Shown: positions 1-11,090 of the stretch, piece by piece
Layout of the letters: every line of letters starts with the position of its first letter
How positions within the stretch are numbered: the first letter of the stretch is position 1
Source of the DNA: Zygnema cylindricum
Taxonomy: Eukaryota > Streptophyta > Zygnematophyceae > Zygnematales > Zygnemataceae
DNA: 64,000 bases
NCBI GenBank assembly: GCA_037447655.1
Contig: JBBHKE010002290.1
Span: 290,744 to 354,743 of the forward strand
Direction of reading: 5' to 3'
The notes under the pieces: model-generated
What the model was told of the DNA's origin: nothing
The model's input: the letters and a program-made list of their open reading frames with translations, nothing else
Database searches by the model: none
Position numbers and translations under genes: made by a program

Positions 1-1784
1 AGTTTCCCACCTACGTGGAGTACACGTTTTTTTCTATCTTCTCGTTTCTTAAACCATATCCACTTAAAGCACACTTTCGATGCCCAACATAGCCATAGTG
101 TCATGTGTCTTACAAGCGTTGGAGGGATGTGAGTTGACCAATGGACGATGGAATGCTACCACTCAGATAGTTCTCACGTAGATCCCTGTGACTCAACATT
201 CACAAAAACAAGGCTCACTCCCAGGTCGTAAAAAGTTAGACACAAAAACAAAATGAGTGTGTTTTCAAAAAAAACACATACAAAGGGTTTCTATCCAAAA
301 TGATAAACATTATTTTTGATATCCGTTTGGTTAAATATAATAAAAAAATTGTTCAACTATTTTTTTTCTTAATTTGCTCTTCTATCTTTTTTTGCACATG
401 AGGTGCATCCACCCTTTGAAGGCTCACTCACAATGCTCTTAGTTGTGTGAGGTCACCAATCTCTGGCGCTATCCTTCCCCACAATTCAAGGTTGAAGAGA
501 TTTCTGCATCCCCATCCCCTACGTTATTAAACAAGATCCCTACGATTTCTTCTCCACTCCCCTCCGATCCCTTTGTTTGTGTCTTTATTTCAAGTTGAAC
601 GAGTTTCTTAATCTCACCGCCCCTTATCCTCATACTCGTATATAAATAAGATCTTTGGACCACACTCTCATTGGTTGTTGACATCATTCCTTTCCAACTT
701 GAACCTCCCTTGCTTACTCTCTTTACATTTGTTTCCCTTCTCCCCCTCATTTTACCATCCTTTTCTCTCCTCATATCCAATCCTAACCCTTATAGATATT
801 TGCACCCAATCTTTTGGGTCGTTGAGCAAGTTCCCTCATTTTTTCCTCCCTTTCCACTCTCTCCTCCCCTGTCCCCTTTCCCTCCCCTAACAAGTCCTCC
901 CCCACTACCCCTTTCTATACCACCCCCCATTTCCTCATTGATTGAAAAATGAAATGCCGAAAGGGATTTTTCACTTTATAGAAACGATTGTATTAAAGTG
1001 CTTTTGGGAGTCAATATATCAAAATGATGACGCGGTAATTACGGGGGATTGTAACCCTCGGCTACTTAAAATTCCAAACCAAATATAATGGTGCGGAGGT
1101 AAAACATTTTAGCTCCAATGAAATCTGGAAAATATTTAGCCATTTGGCAAGGAAAAGAGTTACACCGACACATAAAAACCATGACTTTAAAATCAAATTT
1201 TCAAAGAGAAAACGTCCAAATATCATAATACCATGAACAAGAGCATTTTTATGATGACAAAACCATAAAGAAAACAATTACAGATATCATAATACCATAA
1301 CCAAGTATACAAAACATACTCTAATGCTAAATAAAAATTAGAAAATTTTGAAAAAAATTCCACCAAATTACGTACCAAATGTACCGAAGGTTCTGATTTT
1401 TTTTGAAAATAAACAGTTTTGACCGATTTGGGGTTTATGTTCACGAGTTTTCATGGACAGGTGTACACACCACAATCCTCTTTCGACAAAAAAAAAAATT
1501 GGATTTTAGCAAGTTCATCCGTTGGTTCGTGGTTGTTTCTAAGACCAAAACAAAAAGTAACACAAAATGGTGGTCGACCCCAAAATTTGCACATTTTTCA
1601 CATTTTAGCGGTTGCGCAATGGAACGTCACTTTGTTCACAAAAAAAAAAATGTGCCATAAAAAAGTTTTGCCACGTGTGTCTTGGTCTTAGCTACCGGAA
1701 ACAACAAAAACTGCAGTTTTTGGGTATTTTTTACGTCAGCGCGATTGGAAACATCATAGAGGCCAATGGACAAAAATCTCTCTA
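1..1784. other. No gene recognised; low-complexity intergenic DNA
   Basis: Both strands hold only short, compositionally biased open frames. Positions 680-950 are strongly pyrimidine-rich on the plus strand, with runs of CCTCCC and CTCTCC, so the frames there are proline, leucine and serine strings without domain character. I see no splice-bounded exon, tRNA or terminal-repeat structure that I could defend. Confidence 0.5.
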
Positions 1785-3050
1785 TATAACCCTAAAAGCC
1801 TTAAAATCCCGAAAAACAAGAAAGAAAATACCTGAAAAGATTGGAAAGCAAGTCAACCCTAAAGACCATGGACATGTAAAACACTCAAAACAATAAAAAC
1901 AATAATAACCCTATAATTCCAAGAAACCTAACATCGTTAAAAACCTTAAGTACCCTAAAAACCATATGAGTCGTAAAACCCTTAAAATCTTGAAAATCCA
2001 TAGATTTAAAATGTAAAAAATTTAAAAAGCCTCAAAAAATCAAAATCGTGATGGCCATAAAAATCTCATAAACCTAAAAATCCTAAAAACCTTGCAAACC
2101 CTTGAAATCCTTAAATTCTAAAACCCTTTAAAATCATAGAAATCTTAAGACACTGAAAACCTGAAAACTCTAACAACCCCAAAACCCTAAAACCCTACAA
2201 ATCTAAATACAATAAAAACCCTAAAATTTATAGAAACCTAAAACTTGGAAAACTGAAAGAATCCTAAAACCCGAAAACCTTTGAAAACCTCAAAACCCTA
2301 AATCCTCAAAATCACTTTGATCACTAAAATTTATAATACTCTAGATGCCCAAAACCTAAAAATACTAATAACCCGCAAAACTCTAAAAGACCCTAAAAAA
2401 CTTAGATAATTTTCAGATCCTAAAACAATAATACCTTAGAAAACCCCAAATATCCTACAAATACTTAAAACCCTAAAACACAAGAAAACCTCAAAAATCT
2501 TCAAAACACTTAACACCCCAAAAAAATCCAGATTCCCAAAAACCCAAGAAAAACTTAACAACCTAAATCTCCAAAAAAACCAAGAAACGTAAGAACCCAA
2601 AAAATCTTCAAACCATTGAAACTAAAAAAAAACTCATAAAACCTAAAAAATCCTTGAATACATAAAACCCGAAAAAAAACTGAAAATCCTATAGGTCCTA
2701 AAAACAATGACAACCTCGAGCTTTCAAACTCTTCAAAACTCTAAAAAACCTCAGAATTTCAAATTTCGCACACCCTCGAAATCATAAAAACCAAAAAACC
2801 CTAAAAAACCTTCAAACCCGTAAAAATCTTAAGGCGTCAAAAACCTTAAGATAATTAGAAACCTTAGAAACCTTCAATATACAAAAAACCCTATAAATCC
2901 CAATAAACAATAAAACCCTAAAACCGTACTGCACTAAAATCTTTAAAAACTCTAAAAACCTAAAAACCCTAGAAACCTTAAAACCCATAAAAACGCTAAA
3001 AGACCCTTACAACCATAAAATCCACGAAAAACCAAAACACCTAAGGTTTT
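1785..3050 (+). repeat. Degenerate CCCTAAA (plant telomere-like) tract
   Basis: About 1.27 kb is built almost entirely from variants of AAACCCTAAAA, such as CCTAAAAACC, CCCTAAAACC and CCTTAAAA. The irregular spacing is close to seven to ten bases. G is scarce on this strand. The Arabidopsis-type telomere repeat is CCCTAAA on this strand, so the tract resembles a decayed interstitial telomeric array or a satellite derived from one. Exact heptamer runs are rare, so it is not a functional telomere. An A/C-rich satellite unrelated to telomeres would look similar. Confidence 0.6.
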
Positions 3051-3705
3051 CGATATAAAAAATCTGGGTTTTCAAGATGGGTTTTGCAATACATGAAATT
3101 GGTGACAGTAGAAGGATCTAAATAAAAGAAAATCATAGAAAATGGGTTAGGAGAAAGAGTAGTTTGATGGAGTTGGAGACAGTGGAGTGGGAGTGTGAGT
3201 TTGCCACATGCTAGTATATGACCAAATAGAAAAATATCATTTAAAATTATTTATTTAAAATTATTTAAAATTCTCACAATTTTCTTTGTAGTATAGGTGA
3301 GATATAAATAATGGAATTTGTTTGGTGGGCATTGAGAGATTATGTCCTGGCAAGACAAAAGGCAATTCAGACTTGAGATGCAATGGGGCCGCGTTGGTCA
3401 GGTTTGAAGTTACGTCTTGAGGACGACGTTGTTTGTTTGGATGGGTGAGAAGGATAAATGGGTCGTGGATGGGATGGGATGGGGATGGCATGGGTCATCT
3501 GGGTCAGGTAGGCTGGAACATCCATACTGAGATGAGCATCTCTGCTCTCCTCTCTCCCTTTTTTTTTCTCAGTGGTTTCTCTGTTTCCCTCCCACTTCCC
3601 AATTTATTTCCCTCCTCACGCCACCATTTTTTCTTCCGTAAGTCTCGGCTCGGCAGTATCCAAACGTCGCTGTGCCGGGATGTAACGAATGAGTATCAAA
3701 TGCGA
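3051..3705. other. No gene recognised
   Basis: The segment holds short unconvincing open frames, a G-rich stretch around 3455-3500 (repeated GGGATGGG-like words) and a pyrimidine stretch around 3545-3625. There is no recognisable domain, RNA gene or terminal repeat. Confidence 0.4.
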
Positions 3706-3757
3706 GATTCAGTGCGAAATTCAGTGCAAAATTGAGTGCGAAATTCAGTGCAAATTT
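3706..3757 (+). repeat. 12-bp tandem repeat, about four units
   Basis: The word CAGTGCGAAATT recurs with one or two changes (CAGTGCAAAATT, GAGTGCGAAATT, CAGTGCAAATTT) in direct tandem. It lies immediately beyond the last visible donor site of the putative minus-strand gene at 3787-4118. Confidence 0.75.
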
Positions 3758-3786
3758 ATCGCAGCAGGGAGTGCACGATCACTTAC

Positions 3787-4118
3787 ATTCCATACACGCG
3801 ACCGGAATCGTCGCATGCGAAATTAGTTCCGTCGCATGTGATCTCGGAAAAGTTCCCCTTGTTCGCGACAGCCGCCTTCACCGCCTCCAGAGCCGACTCT
3901 GCCGCAGCCGTACGGACACACACGTGGCAGAGGATCGGATTACAGATATGCTTTGTACGTGTGGAGACATGGAATGCAAAGAGAAAGTAGGAAAATGAAG
4001 CAAAAGGAGGGAAAAACGTACTATCTGCCTCCGACATTTCTCCAATGTAATCTCCCATTACGAATGCCACGTGGCATGCTAGCATCAGCGCTATGGCAGT
4101 AATCGCGGCGGCCGCCAT
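3787..4118 (-). CDS. Two 5' exons of a putative secreted LRR-type protein
   Basis: Exon 1 (4118 down to 4022) starts with ATG and encodes a hydrophobic, signal-peptide-like N-terminus (MAAAAITAIALMLACHVAFV). It ends in a phase-1 GT donor at 4021-4020. An acceptor AG at 3900-3899 opens exon 2 (3898 to 3787), which stays in frame and ends at a canonical GTAAGT donor (3786-3781). The joined product reads about 69 residues. It has ADKSALEAVKAAV followed by CDGTNFACDDSGRVYG, a layout like the N-terminal cap of plant leucine-rich-repeat proteins (ALxxxKxxL, then CxxxxxxC and GRVxGL). No LRR exons are visible further left in this window, so the gene is either truncated here or has a long intron leaving the window. 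The LRR reading is inference; the exon structure is fairly convincing. Confidence 0.45.
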
Positions 4119-4785
4119 AGCTAAGAACTCTCCGAGTCACAAAGGAGAGAAAAGGTTTTATGACAAAAGCCAGCGCAGCAATCTTCCTAGAGAGAGATTT
4201 AGGGTTTTGACTTCGGAGAGCCGCCACTTTTCGTTTTGTTCAAAACTCATCACGCCGTACAGCCGTTTTCGACGGGTATTAAACCGTTACATATACTTTT
4301 GCCGTTACTTTTGCCATTTTTCATTAAAAAACCGTTTTTTATCGAAAACAGGTCACTCGGAGAACAACAGGCCGTCGCTGAAACCTTTACACTTTTTGAG
4401 GTCCAATGAAAACGTAGATCGCTAAGCTTATCCCGTAAGTCTGGAAACTGACGACAGTTGTCACGCTTCTTTGCGTTTTAAGTGCGCATATCTCCATGCG
4501 AAACTCGCGTAATAGACGTTAAAAGTGTATCCAAAGTCGTTTGGGCGACGAAACTGTAAACGAAATTGTATACACAAAACGCATGTTTGTCCGAAGTACA
4601 AGATTCAGAAAAGTACTGTAATTTCACTGACGGAACTGTGAGTACAACTGGGAACAGTGAAAATTTTCTGTATAAAGAGTTGCTTTAGATGACAAACTGT
4701 GGACGTAACTAGTCACAAAGAAAGGTATATGTGTCCATAGCCGTTTTCAATTGTTAAGTGGCGTCAAACTACTCGCTCTTGGAAA
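4119..4785. other. Upstream flank of the LRR-like exons; otherwise nothing recognised
   Basis: Just upstream of the minus-strand ATG at 4118 the sequence is compatible with a 5' leader (an AAACCCTAAATC word at 4198-4209 on the minus strand). Beyond that I see no gene, RNA or repeat that I can support. Confidence 0.35.
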
Positions 4786-4990
4786 GGTACACCATGAATC
4801 GCTATTATGGTTAATAATTTCTCCGCAACTTAAAACATCGTTTCTCGGTAGTTCAGACTTGTCCCATTTTCAGATGGAGACCGCCAATCGGAAGGTGAGA
4901 ATCTTGGCTTTCAATCGCAGCCGCCAGATCCATAATCCGACAAGCATGTACGGAGAAAAGATGTTTGAACTTTGAAGTGGCTAAAAAAAA
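4786..4990 (+). repeat. MITE-derived fragments
   Basis: Position 4786 starts TACACCATGAATCGCTATT, close to the left end of the TA-flanked MITE at 24162-24374. Positions 4859-4985 share CCAATCGGAAG, CAGATCCATAATCCGAC and AAAGATGTTT, in the same order, with the small hairpin MITE at 18751-18896. Both look like partial, decayed copies. Confidence 0.55.
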
Positions 4991-7050
4991 AAAGGAGGGG
5001 CTGACTTTATTAAAAAGCGCGATGGTAAACCATCTAAGTCCATGGGGAACAAAAGAGAAGTAGCACGGCAAAAATTGAAAAACTATATGTTGGGGGAAAA
5101 AACAAAAACGATAAGCAAGGCAAAAGCAACGAAACCACAAAATGACAACTAGTAGACGGAAAACACCCAAAAAAACAAAAAACAACAAACGAAACACCAA
5201 AAGAAAGAGCTAACACCTAACAACAAAACCTAACATAACTAAAAATCTATGCAAAGCAACCACATAAGTCCCCGAACCCCGGAGGAGCACGAGGCGGGAG
5301 TTCCGGGACACGTCGACGATCCATAGCCGCAATAGACGATCCAAGGAGGATAGAAGCCTGCACTCGCTGAAGGGCCACTGATAAACGTTGACGGTAAAAA
5401 GAAGTAAGTACTGAAACTGAAGGGCTCCCACGTCCCCGCCGCTCAAACGAACGCCGACCACAAGCACGGAGAAACTCGTCCAAAGCCACACCCAAACAAC
5501 CAAATATCTCCACCGCCATCGGAATGAAACCATCCATAGCATCGCGATGGGCATAATCACACTCCTTCCTCCTAGCCGCGTCGCGTGCGGCCACGCCCAC
5601 ATGTCAAGCTGCCCGACTAACAACAGTATCAGAAGTAGGGTTTGCCAAAACAACGTCACCGAATGTACGACGCGCACCATCAAGTAATACAATGTCAAAC
5701 CGACGGGAAGGAATAATGTGGGAAACTTCCCGACGGACAGAATATCCTCCCTCGGAAGCGATAGTAGCAATGGTGTCTCGAATCGTGTCGTGCGCCTGAA
5801 TCAACTCGCCTCCGTGGGAGCAACGAAGCAAATGAATGTCGTCGGGATCAAGAACGTGGTCACAAGAGCAAACAAGTGAGCCAAGCAAAGGTGGGTGAGG
5901 GAGGCCAAGCCGAAACCTAAGGGGCGTGGTAAATTGAGCCGGGGTGAATCGGAGAGTAGATAAGATAGGGATAGCCAATAGCCAAGCTCCGGAACCCGGT
6001 CCGCCACAGGAAAGAAAGCGTGCACGCGAAGTATCAGAAGGAGGCGCCTCGAGAAACTCAGACTTAATAGTGGCGACAACCTTATCAAAAATGGATTCCT
6101 GAACACGTGCACCTGATGTTGAAACAAGAGTGGAAAGAACTGGCATATCCGCGATAGCAGCAGGAGGAAGAGAACGAGATGCATCGAGAAGAGACCGCTG
6201 GAAGGCGAGCACACCGTCCGAAAATCGGGGTACCACAGTAGCAAGAATAGGAGTGTCCCCAGCCAAAAAACGAGAGACAATAGTGGAGGCAACAAGGCAC
6301 CAACTTCCCAAATAGGCAGCGGGGGCAACACGGGCCGTCGATAGTAAACCCAAACCACCTGCACAGACTGGAAGACTGGCCTGGATACGGGCTGCAGGCC
6401 CAGACTCACGATCAAAAGCCCCACGACCTAACAAAGTATGAAGGACGTCCATGAGCCGATCGTCAAATGCAGAAAGGGACGACACAAAAGTAGGAGTGGG
6501 AGGGGAAGTACGAGTAAGGTAGGAGGGGCGATGGGGGAAACACCTGGTTAAAAGTGCAAAAGCCACTTGGGGATCAGAAAGGTTAGGAAGGTCATCCACA
6601 TGGAACAAATCTGTCCGAAGAGCAGAATCAAGAAATTGCTTGATGTATAGATCAAAACCGAGAGGGCAACCTAGCACCCGAATGCCTTCGGATGCAGGAG
6701 GAGTCTGAAAACCAAGAGGTGGAATGAAAGGAGGAAAATCACTGGGGACCACACAACACACTTAGTGGGTTGGACAGAAAGATTGAGTTCGGCCAAACGA
6801 TTCTTGAAAAAGGTATAGGCCGGTATAACTTGGTCCCAAGGACCGATAATGTGTGTGTCGTCCGCAACTGAAGGGAAGAGGCAAGATGGAAAAGCAGCCG
6901 CGGAAGCTCGAAGGGCCCGATAATGAGCAAGGGCAAACAAAGGGCCTCCAAGAGGATCGCCCTGACGAGTGCCGGTCGTGCAAGAAAGTGGGACCAAATC
7001 ACCATCAATGGAAAAGGAGAGGCTGCTGCTCAAAGAATAAAATCCCACAT
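4991..7050 (-). mobile_element. 5'-truncated LINE (non-LTR retrotransposon)
   Basis: The element reads on the minus strand. Its 5' end (near 7050) begins inside the reverse transcriptase, the usual result of incomplete target-primed reverse transcription. The coding part ends at a TAG at 5247-5249. About 250 bp of 3' UTR follows and includes AATAAAG near 5010, just before the apparent end. A related 3' tail occurs at 56036-56235 in the opposite orientation, which helps confirm the 3' end. No target-site duplication could be fixed. Confidence 0.8.
5247..7048 (-). pseudogene. LINE ORF2 remnant: reverse transcriptase plus restriction-like endonuclease
   Basis: Starting at 7048 the frame encodes RT motif B (TGTRQGDPLGGPLF) and the catalytic box SVADDTHIIG. 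A one-base deletion near 6747 moves the thumb and C-terminal part into the frame 6761-5604. That part carries a cysteine/histidine cluster (CSCDHVLDPDDIHLLRCSH) followed by RRFDIVLLDGARRTFGDVV. This is the layout of the restriction-enzyme-like (PD-D/E-K) endonuclease found C-terminal to RT in some LINE clades, although the usual P of PD is F here. An in-frame TGA at 5604-5606 interrupts it. The same frame then resumes (AARDAARRKECDYAHRDA, then IPMAVEIFG) to 5247. The TGA is explained by CGA to TGA. The protein would nick the target and reverse-transcribe its own RNA; this copy cannot. Confidence 0.8.
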
Positions 7051-8601
7051 TGTAATCCTAACAGGATAACATACATATATACTTACCAACACGACCTACT
7101 GTACGGCAACCGTGCAATAAACGCGTTTACTACTGTAGTCGCCTAGCTAGAGTGCAAAGATAAGTAACCAAGTGCCACAGAAGCACTCTCAAAATTAGAA
7201 TGAGGACATTTTAGATAAAGCCGCGCAATAATCTCGGCAATCCTCATGAAGCGCGAGGTACTCGATATGTTTCCGGCAGCCTTACCGTACGAGCTGCGCG
7301 CTATACCTTCGGGATTGCTTTCGGGAACAAGTCCGGAAGGCTATAGGTTCGGAATTTCTAACAGAAACACGTCCGGCACGCCATAGGTTTGCAAGTGCTG
7401 CCGGGAATGGGTCACCTCACGCTCCCTGTGGATCTGCGCGAATTAAGGGAGCGGCAAGGTGTGCGTTCGGCTGCGCAGCAGCGTTCCCGAACTTAAGACG
7501 CGGTGGAAACCGCATCGTGAACCTCGGCGGTTAAGAGAACATCATATCGAGTATCCCGCACTGGCGGAGAACACCCGTCGCTGTACAACATCTTATTTCA
7601 AGGAGGATTAATTCTAATGAAGAGAGCGCTTCTATAGATTGTACGCAATTCCCACTAATTTTAGGTTCGGTTCAGAAACACGGTCCCTTTGCAATCTATC
7701 CGTACATATGCGCCAGTCCAATTCAACCGAAATACAATGACGGAATGACCCCCTAAAAAGCGTCATGGAATGTATCAGGCGTACACAGATTTCTCCTGAA
7801 AATCTGCGATCTCTTCTCGCGTTACGGAGTTTAAGAGAAAACGACAGAATTGGCAGGGCACCGACACCTACGGAACACCGCGCGTAACTTTTCGAGCTAC
7901 ATTCATGCCTGGCCTCCATTGGTTCATAAATGGCCAGTTTACGGTCATGACAATTCACTATTTGAAAAAACGCGTTGACCCGCAAAAAGACAAAAGTGAA
8001 ACTCTCATTGATGGGGACAGCCGCGGAAAATCTGGCGGACCTGTAATTTCCTTACGCGTCTGATCATAGATGGAGGGAAAAAACAGGATAGAGGAAAAAA
8101 CAGGAAAACAGGAAAAAACAGGAAAAAAACTGCCCGTGAAAACTATAAGAAACTCTTTTAGCAGTATCAAAATGGAAATTGAGTCGACCAATTTGGGATT
8201 CGATCACAAAAAAAAACTTAGACGGAAAAATATTTATGACCGTCGAAAAAAAATGTTTTTCCCTAGTCCTTGTTTTTCCCTTTTTTTCTTTCAATTTGTT
8301 TGTAATGCCACGGCTCATTTTCAACGGCCAAAATTAAAATACGAGTCCTGCAATGACCACATTAGTGCGACCTCAAAAGGGACAATTTATGAGTCAATGG
8401 AGCCAAAGCCCTTTAGACTTACAACACTCAAATTACTTCACGAATTCACATCAAAACCTCAAAACGGAGACAAAATGGTGTCAAATATTAAGTATTTAAG
8501 CCTTCAAAAATTTATTGTAATCAATACGGTTGTATATCACACGGTTTACGGAATTAAAAGACCCGGAATTTCCGGCTTTGCAGACTTCAATTCATTTTTT
8601 T
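7051..8601. other. No gene recognised
   Basis: The stretch 7130-7620 is less AT-rich than its surroundings but shows no domain. A 213-codon plus frame at 8070-8711 begins in an AAACAGGAAAA tandem tract and runs into a MITE, so I treat it as chance. A 117-codon minus frame at 7632-7985 has no recognisable motif. Confidence 0.4.
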
Positions 8602-9551
8602 TAGTGTTGTGTATCGTCAAGAAAGTTATCGCGAATATCGAACGGTCAAGGGTCCCGATATATCGCTCCAAGACCAACAAATTACTTATCGGCGATAAGT
8701 GGAAAAAATAAAGTACGCTATGTAATAGTACTTTATAATATACTGTATTATATTTTTCACTGTTTCTAGAGTGGCATGCCATGTGTGACAATTTGTTCAA
8801 TATTCTGTGTGAAGGATCTTACAAAAAATCATAGTGCAAGAAACAACGGAAGCATTCATATAAGTCGCACGAGAGAGAGAGCTGCCCACGGAAGCCAATA
8901 TATTCCATAGACTTTTTCTCCCATAAAATTGAATAATTTCCACTCCCTCTAAGCTGCAGTATATAGTACTACAGGTGAGACGTCAGTACATCAAACTATA
9001 AAAATGAAACAAAACATAATGTGCGCACGAAGCGCCTACCAATCAAATCGCGTCTACACGCGAAACTACATAGTACTAAGGTACTAATCATTCGTACAAC
9101 CAAACGTACCCACCAAACGACAACTGAACCTGGTCATCGCAAAACTGAATATACGCGAGACCAAGAATCTACAAAAAGTACAACAAAACATAATGTCGCC
9201 AAACAATCCAAGACCACACACTTAAACAAAACGACAAGTTAATCAACCACTCACTACCAAACGACAAACTAGCCAGCCGCGCGACAGACCGCGACGGCCG
9301 ATTACAACATTGAACCTAACACTGTGTAACTGAATAAAGGCGGTTCAGTACAGCAAAATAGACGGTACGAACCGTACAATTATCGTCGATAGTTATCTGG
9401 ATCGGTGTTATCGCGATGTAAAACCGATATTATCGGTCTTTTATCGGCAATAACACCAGTTTAGATATATTATGCCAATTTATTGATTATCGAGAAGTAA
9501 AAAAAAGGTATATATCAATTATCGGCAAAACCCTGCCGATACACAACACTA
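8602..9551. mobile_element. hAT-like non-autonomous DNA transposon (950 bp)
   Basis: The left end is TAGTGTTGTGTATCG (8602-8616) and the right end is its exact reverse complement (9537-9551). Both sides are flanked by the perfect 8-bp direct repeat ATTTTTTT (8594-8601 and 9552-9559). An 8-bp target duplication with TIRs starting T/CAGTGTTG is typical of hAT elements. There is no transposase frame. The interior has repeated TATCGGCGATA-type palindromic words and the segment TACGCTATG...GGCATGCCA shared with copies at 9600-9905 and 17074-17390. Confidence 0.85.
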
Positions 9552-9599
9552 ATTTTTTTATCAACACAAAGCTATGACTTCGAGTCAAAATGACCCACT

Positions 9600-9905
9600 C
9601 GCAAGGGTAAAAACTAGTATCGTGTATTGGCAAAAAAATTATCGCGTTAAAAGCGATACTAATAGTTATCGGTTATCAAACGGTGAGGAGTCGCGATCGA
9701 TCGCTCCGAGACCAATAGATTCTTTATCGGCGATAAGTGGAAATAATGTATACGCTATACAATAGTACATTATAATGTACTGTATTATAATTCGGCGACA
9801 AGTGGAAATAATGTATACGCTATACAACAGTACATTATAATGTACTGTATTATAATTTTCACCTCATATAGCGTGACATGCCAAGTATGACAATCTCTTC
9901 CGTAC
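9600..9905 (+). mobile_element. Left-half fragment of the same hAT-like family with internal duplication
   Basis: The order of words matches the left half of the 8602-9551 element (CGTGTATTGG, TCGCTCCGAGACCAA, CGGCGATAAGTGG, CATGCCAAG). A 65-bp unit is duplicated in tandem at 9728-9792 and 9793-9857, so the region is a rearranged partial copy. Confidence 0.7.
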
Positions 9906-9944
9906 GTGTAGTAAACTGTACACATTCCGTAAACTAAATGAGAG

Positions 9945-11090
9945 GGTACAAGTTCATAGAAGTAGTAAATGGAAAGGTACAAGTTATTTCGGCTACATAA
10001 AAAGGTACAAGTTTATACAACAAGTACTAAGTGAAAAAGTACGAGTTTGTACAGCAAGTACTAAGTGAAAAAGTACAATTTTGTCCACCAGGCACTAAGT
10101 CAAAAGGTACAAGTTTGTACAACGGGTACTAAATGAAAAGGTACAAGTTTGTATGACAGGTACAAAATGAAAATGTATGTATGCAATAGTGTTGGGTATC
10201 GAGGACCTTTTGCCGATATTCGATATATATCGAATTTTAGATACCCGATAATCGATATATCGCTTCGATATATCGAAAATCAAAACATCGCGATACCGTC
10301 GATATATCGCCAATACATCGTATCGTCGATATATTGAGGCATTTAAAAAATAAAATGAAATTTTCACAGGTCTCCAAGTCACGTGCCTTCGGACAAGGTG
10401 ACCGTAAAATTTTGCCGAAAAGAAATATGGTTTTTTCTTGAAAGTCTAAGAGTGAAGGTGATCTATGAGGTACATTGACGCGGTACACTTGCGAAGTACA
10501 CGTCATAATACGCAAGTACGCATTTCTATACGAAAATGGCCGGTTTTGAAATCTTTGACGATTTTAGAGATTTGATCGATAACTTACAAGGAACCACTCA
10601 AATCAAAACACGTTTGTGAAAACTCGTTTAGAGAAGATACGCGATGTTAACCTAGGCCTCTGTAATACACATTTTTTTTTGTCTGTACTATTACAAAGAC
10701 CTCCTCAGGTAACCATACCCCAAATAAGTAATTATATGAATTACAAAATTTGTATTTTTTTGCCGGTGACATTTGCGGCGTCTACCTTTAAGTCACGGAA
10801 CAAAAATCACGTCGTACGTGGCGTATCAGACAATTTGTTTTTTTCACTATAATAACATATTAAATTAAAATATTAAATATTAAATTCAAAAAAATACTGT
10901 ATATATCGCGATATATATTGCGATAATTTATGTTGGTCTCGGTACGATATATCGAGGAGTCTCCTCGATCCATATTCGATATGAATAACAAAATTATCGC
11001 GATATGAATTTACGCGATACCCAACACTAGTATGCGGTGTATGACAGACACTAACTGAAAATGTACGTACGCGGTGCATCACTATTAACA
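9945..11090 (+). repeat. Tandem array of about 35-40 bp units split by a transposon
   Basis: Units of the form AAAGGTACAAGTTTGTACAAC then GGTACTAAATG recur about six times from 9945 to 10186. The array resumes after 11029 (GTATGACAGACACTAACTG, then GTACGTACG). The hAT-like element at 10187-11029 is inserted within it. Confidence 0.75.
10187..11029. mobile_element. hAT-like MITE (843 bp) inserted in the tandem array
   Basis: The left TIR TAGTGTTGGGTATCG (10187-10201) is the exact reverse complement of the right end at 11015-11029. The flanks GTATGCAA (10179-10186) and GTATGCGG (11030-11037) match at six of eight positions, consistent with an aged 8-bp duplication. The subterminal regions are packed with ATATATCG and CGATATATCG palindromes. 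No transposase is encoded. The TIR differs from that of the 8602 element at one base (GGG versus GTG), so the two belong to sister families. Confidence 0.8.

Noticed and set aside
680-950. Overlapping plus-strand proline/leucine-rich frames
   Set aside because: They are translations of a CT-rich tract with no start context, domain or splice structure.
5210-5770. 186-codon minus frame over the LINE
   Set aside because: It is an alternate frame of the LINE endonuclease region. The real frame is recognisable by its motifs across the TGA.
8070-8711. 213-codon plus-strand open frame
   Set aside because: It begins in an AAACAGG tandem tract and crosses the left end of a transposon. It has no recognisable domain and its lysine/phenylalanine-rich content reflects AT bias.
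9945-10186. Possible CRISPR-like array
   Set aside because: The units are contiguous and degenerate without unique spacers, and the DNA is eukaryotic.
10149-10515. Open frames with repeated RYISN/IYRRY strings
   Set aside because: They are translations of the palindromic ATATCG-rich ends of the hAT-like MITE.
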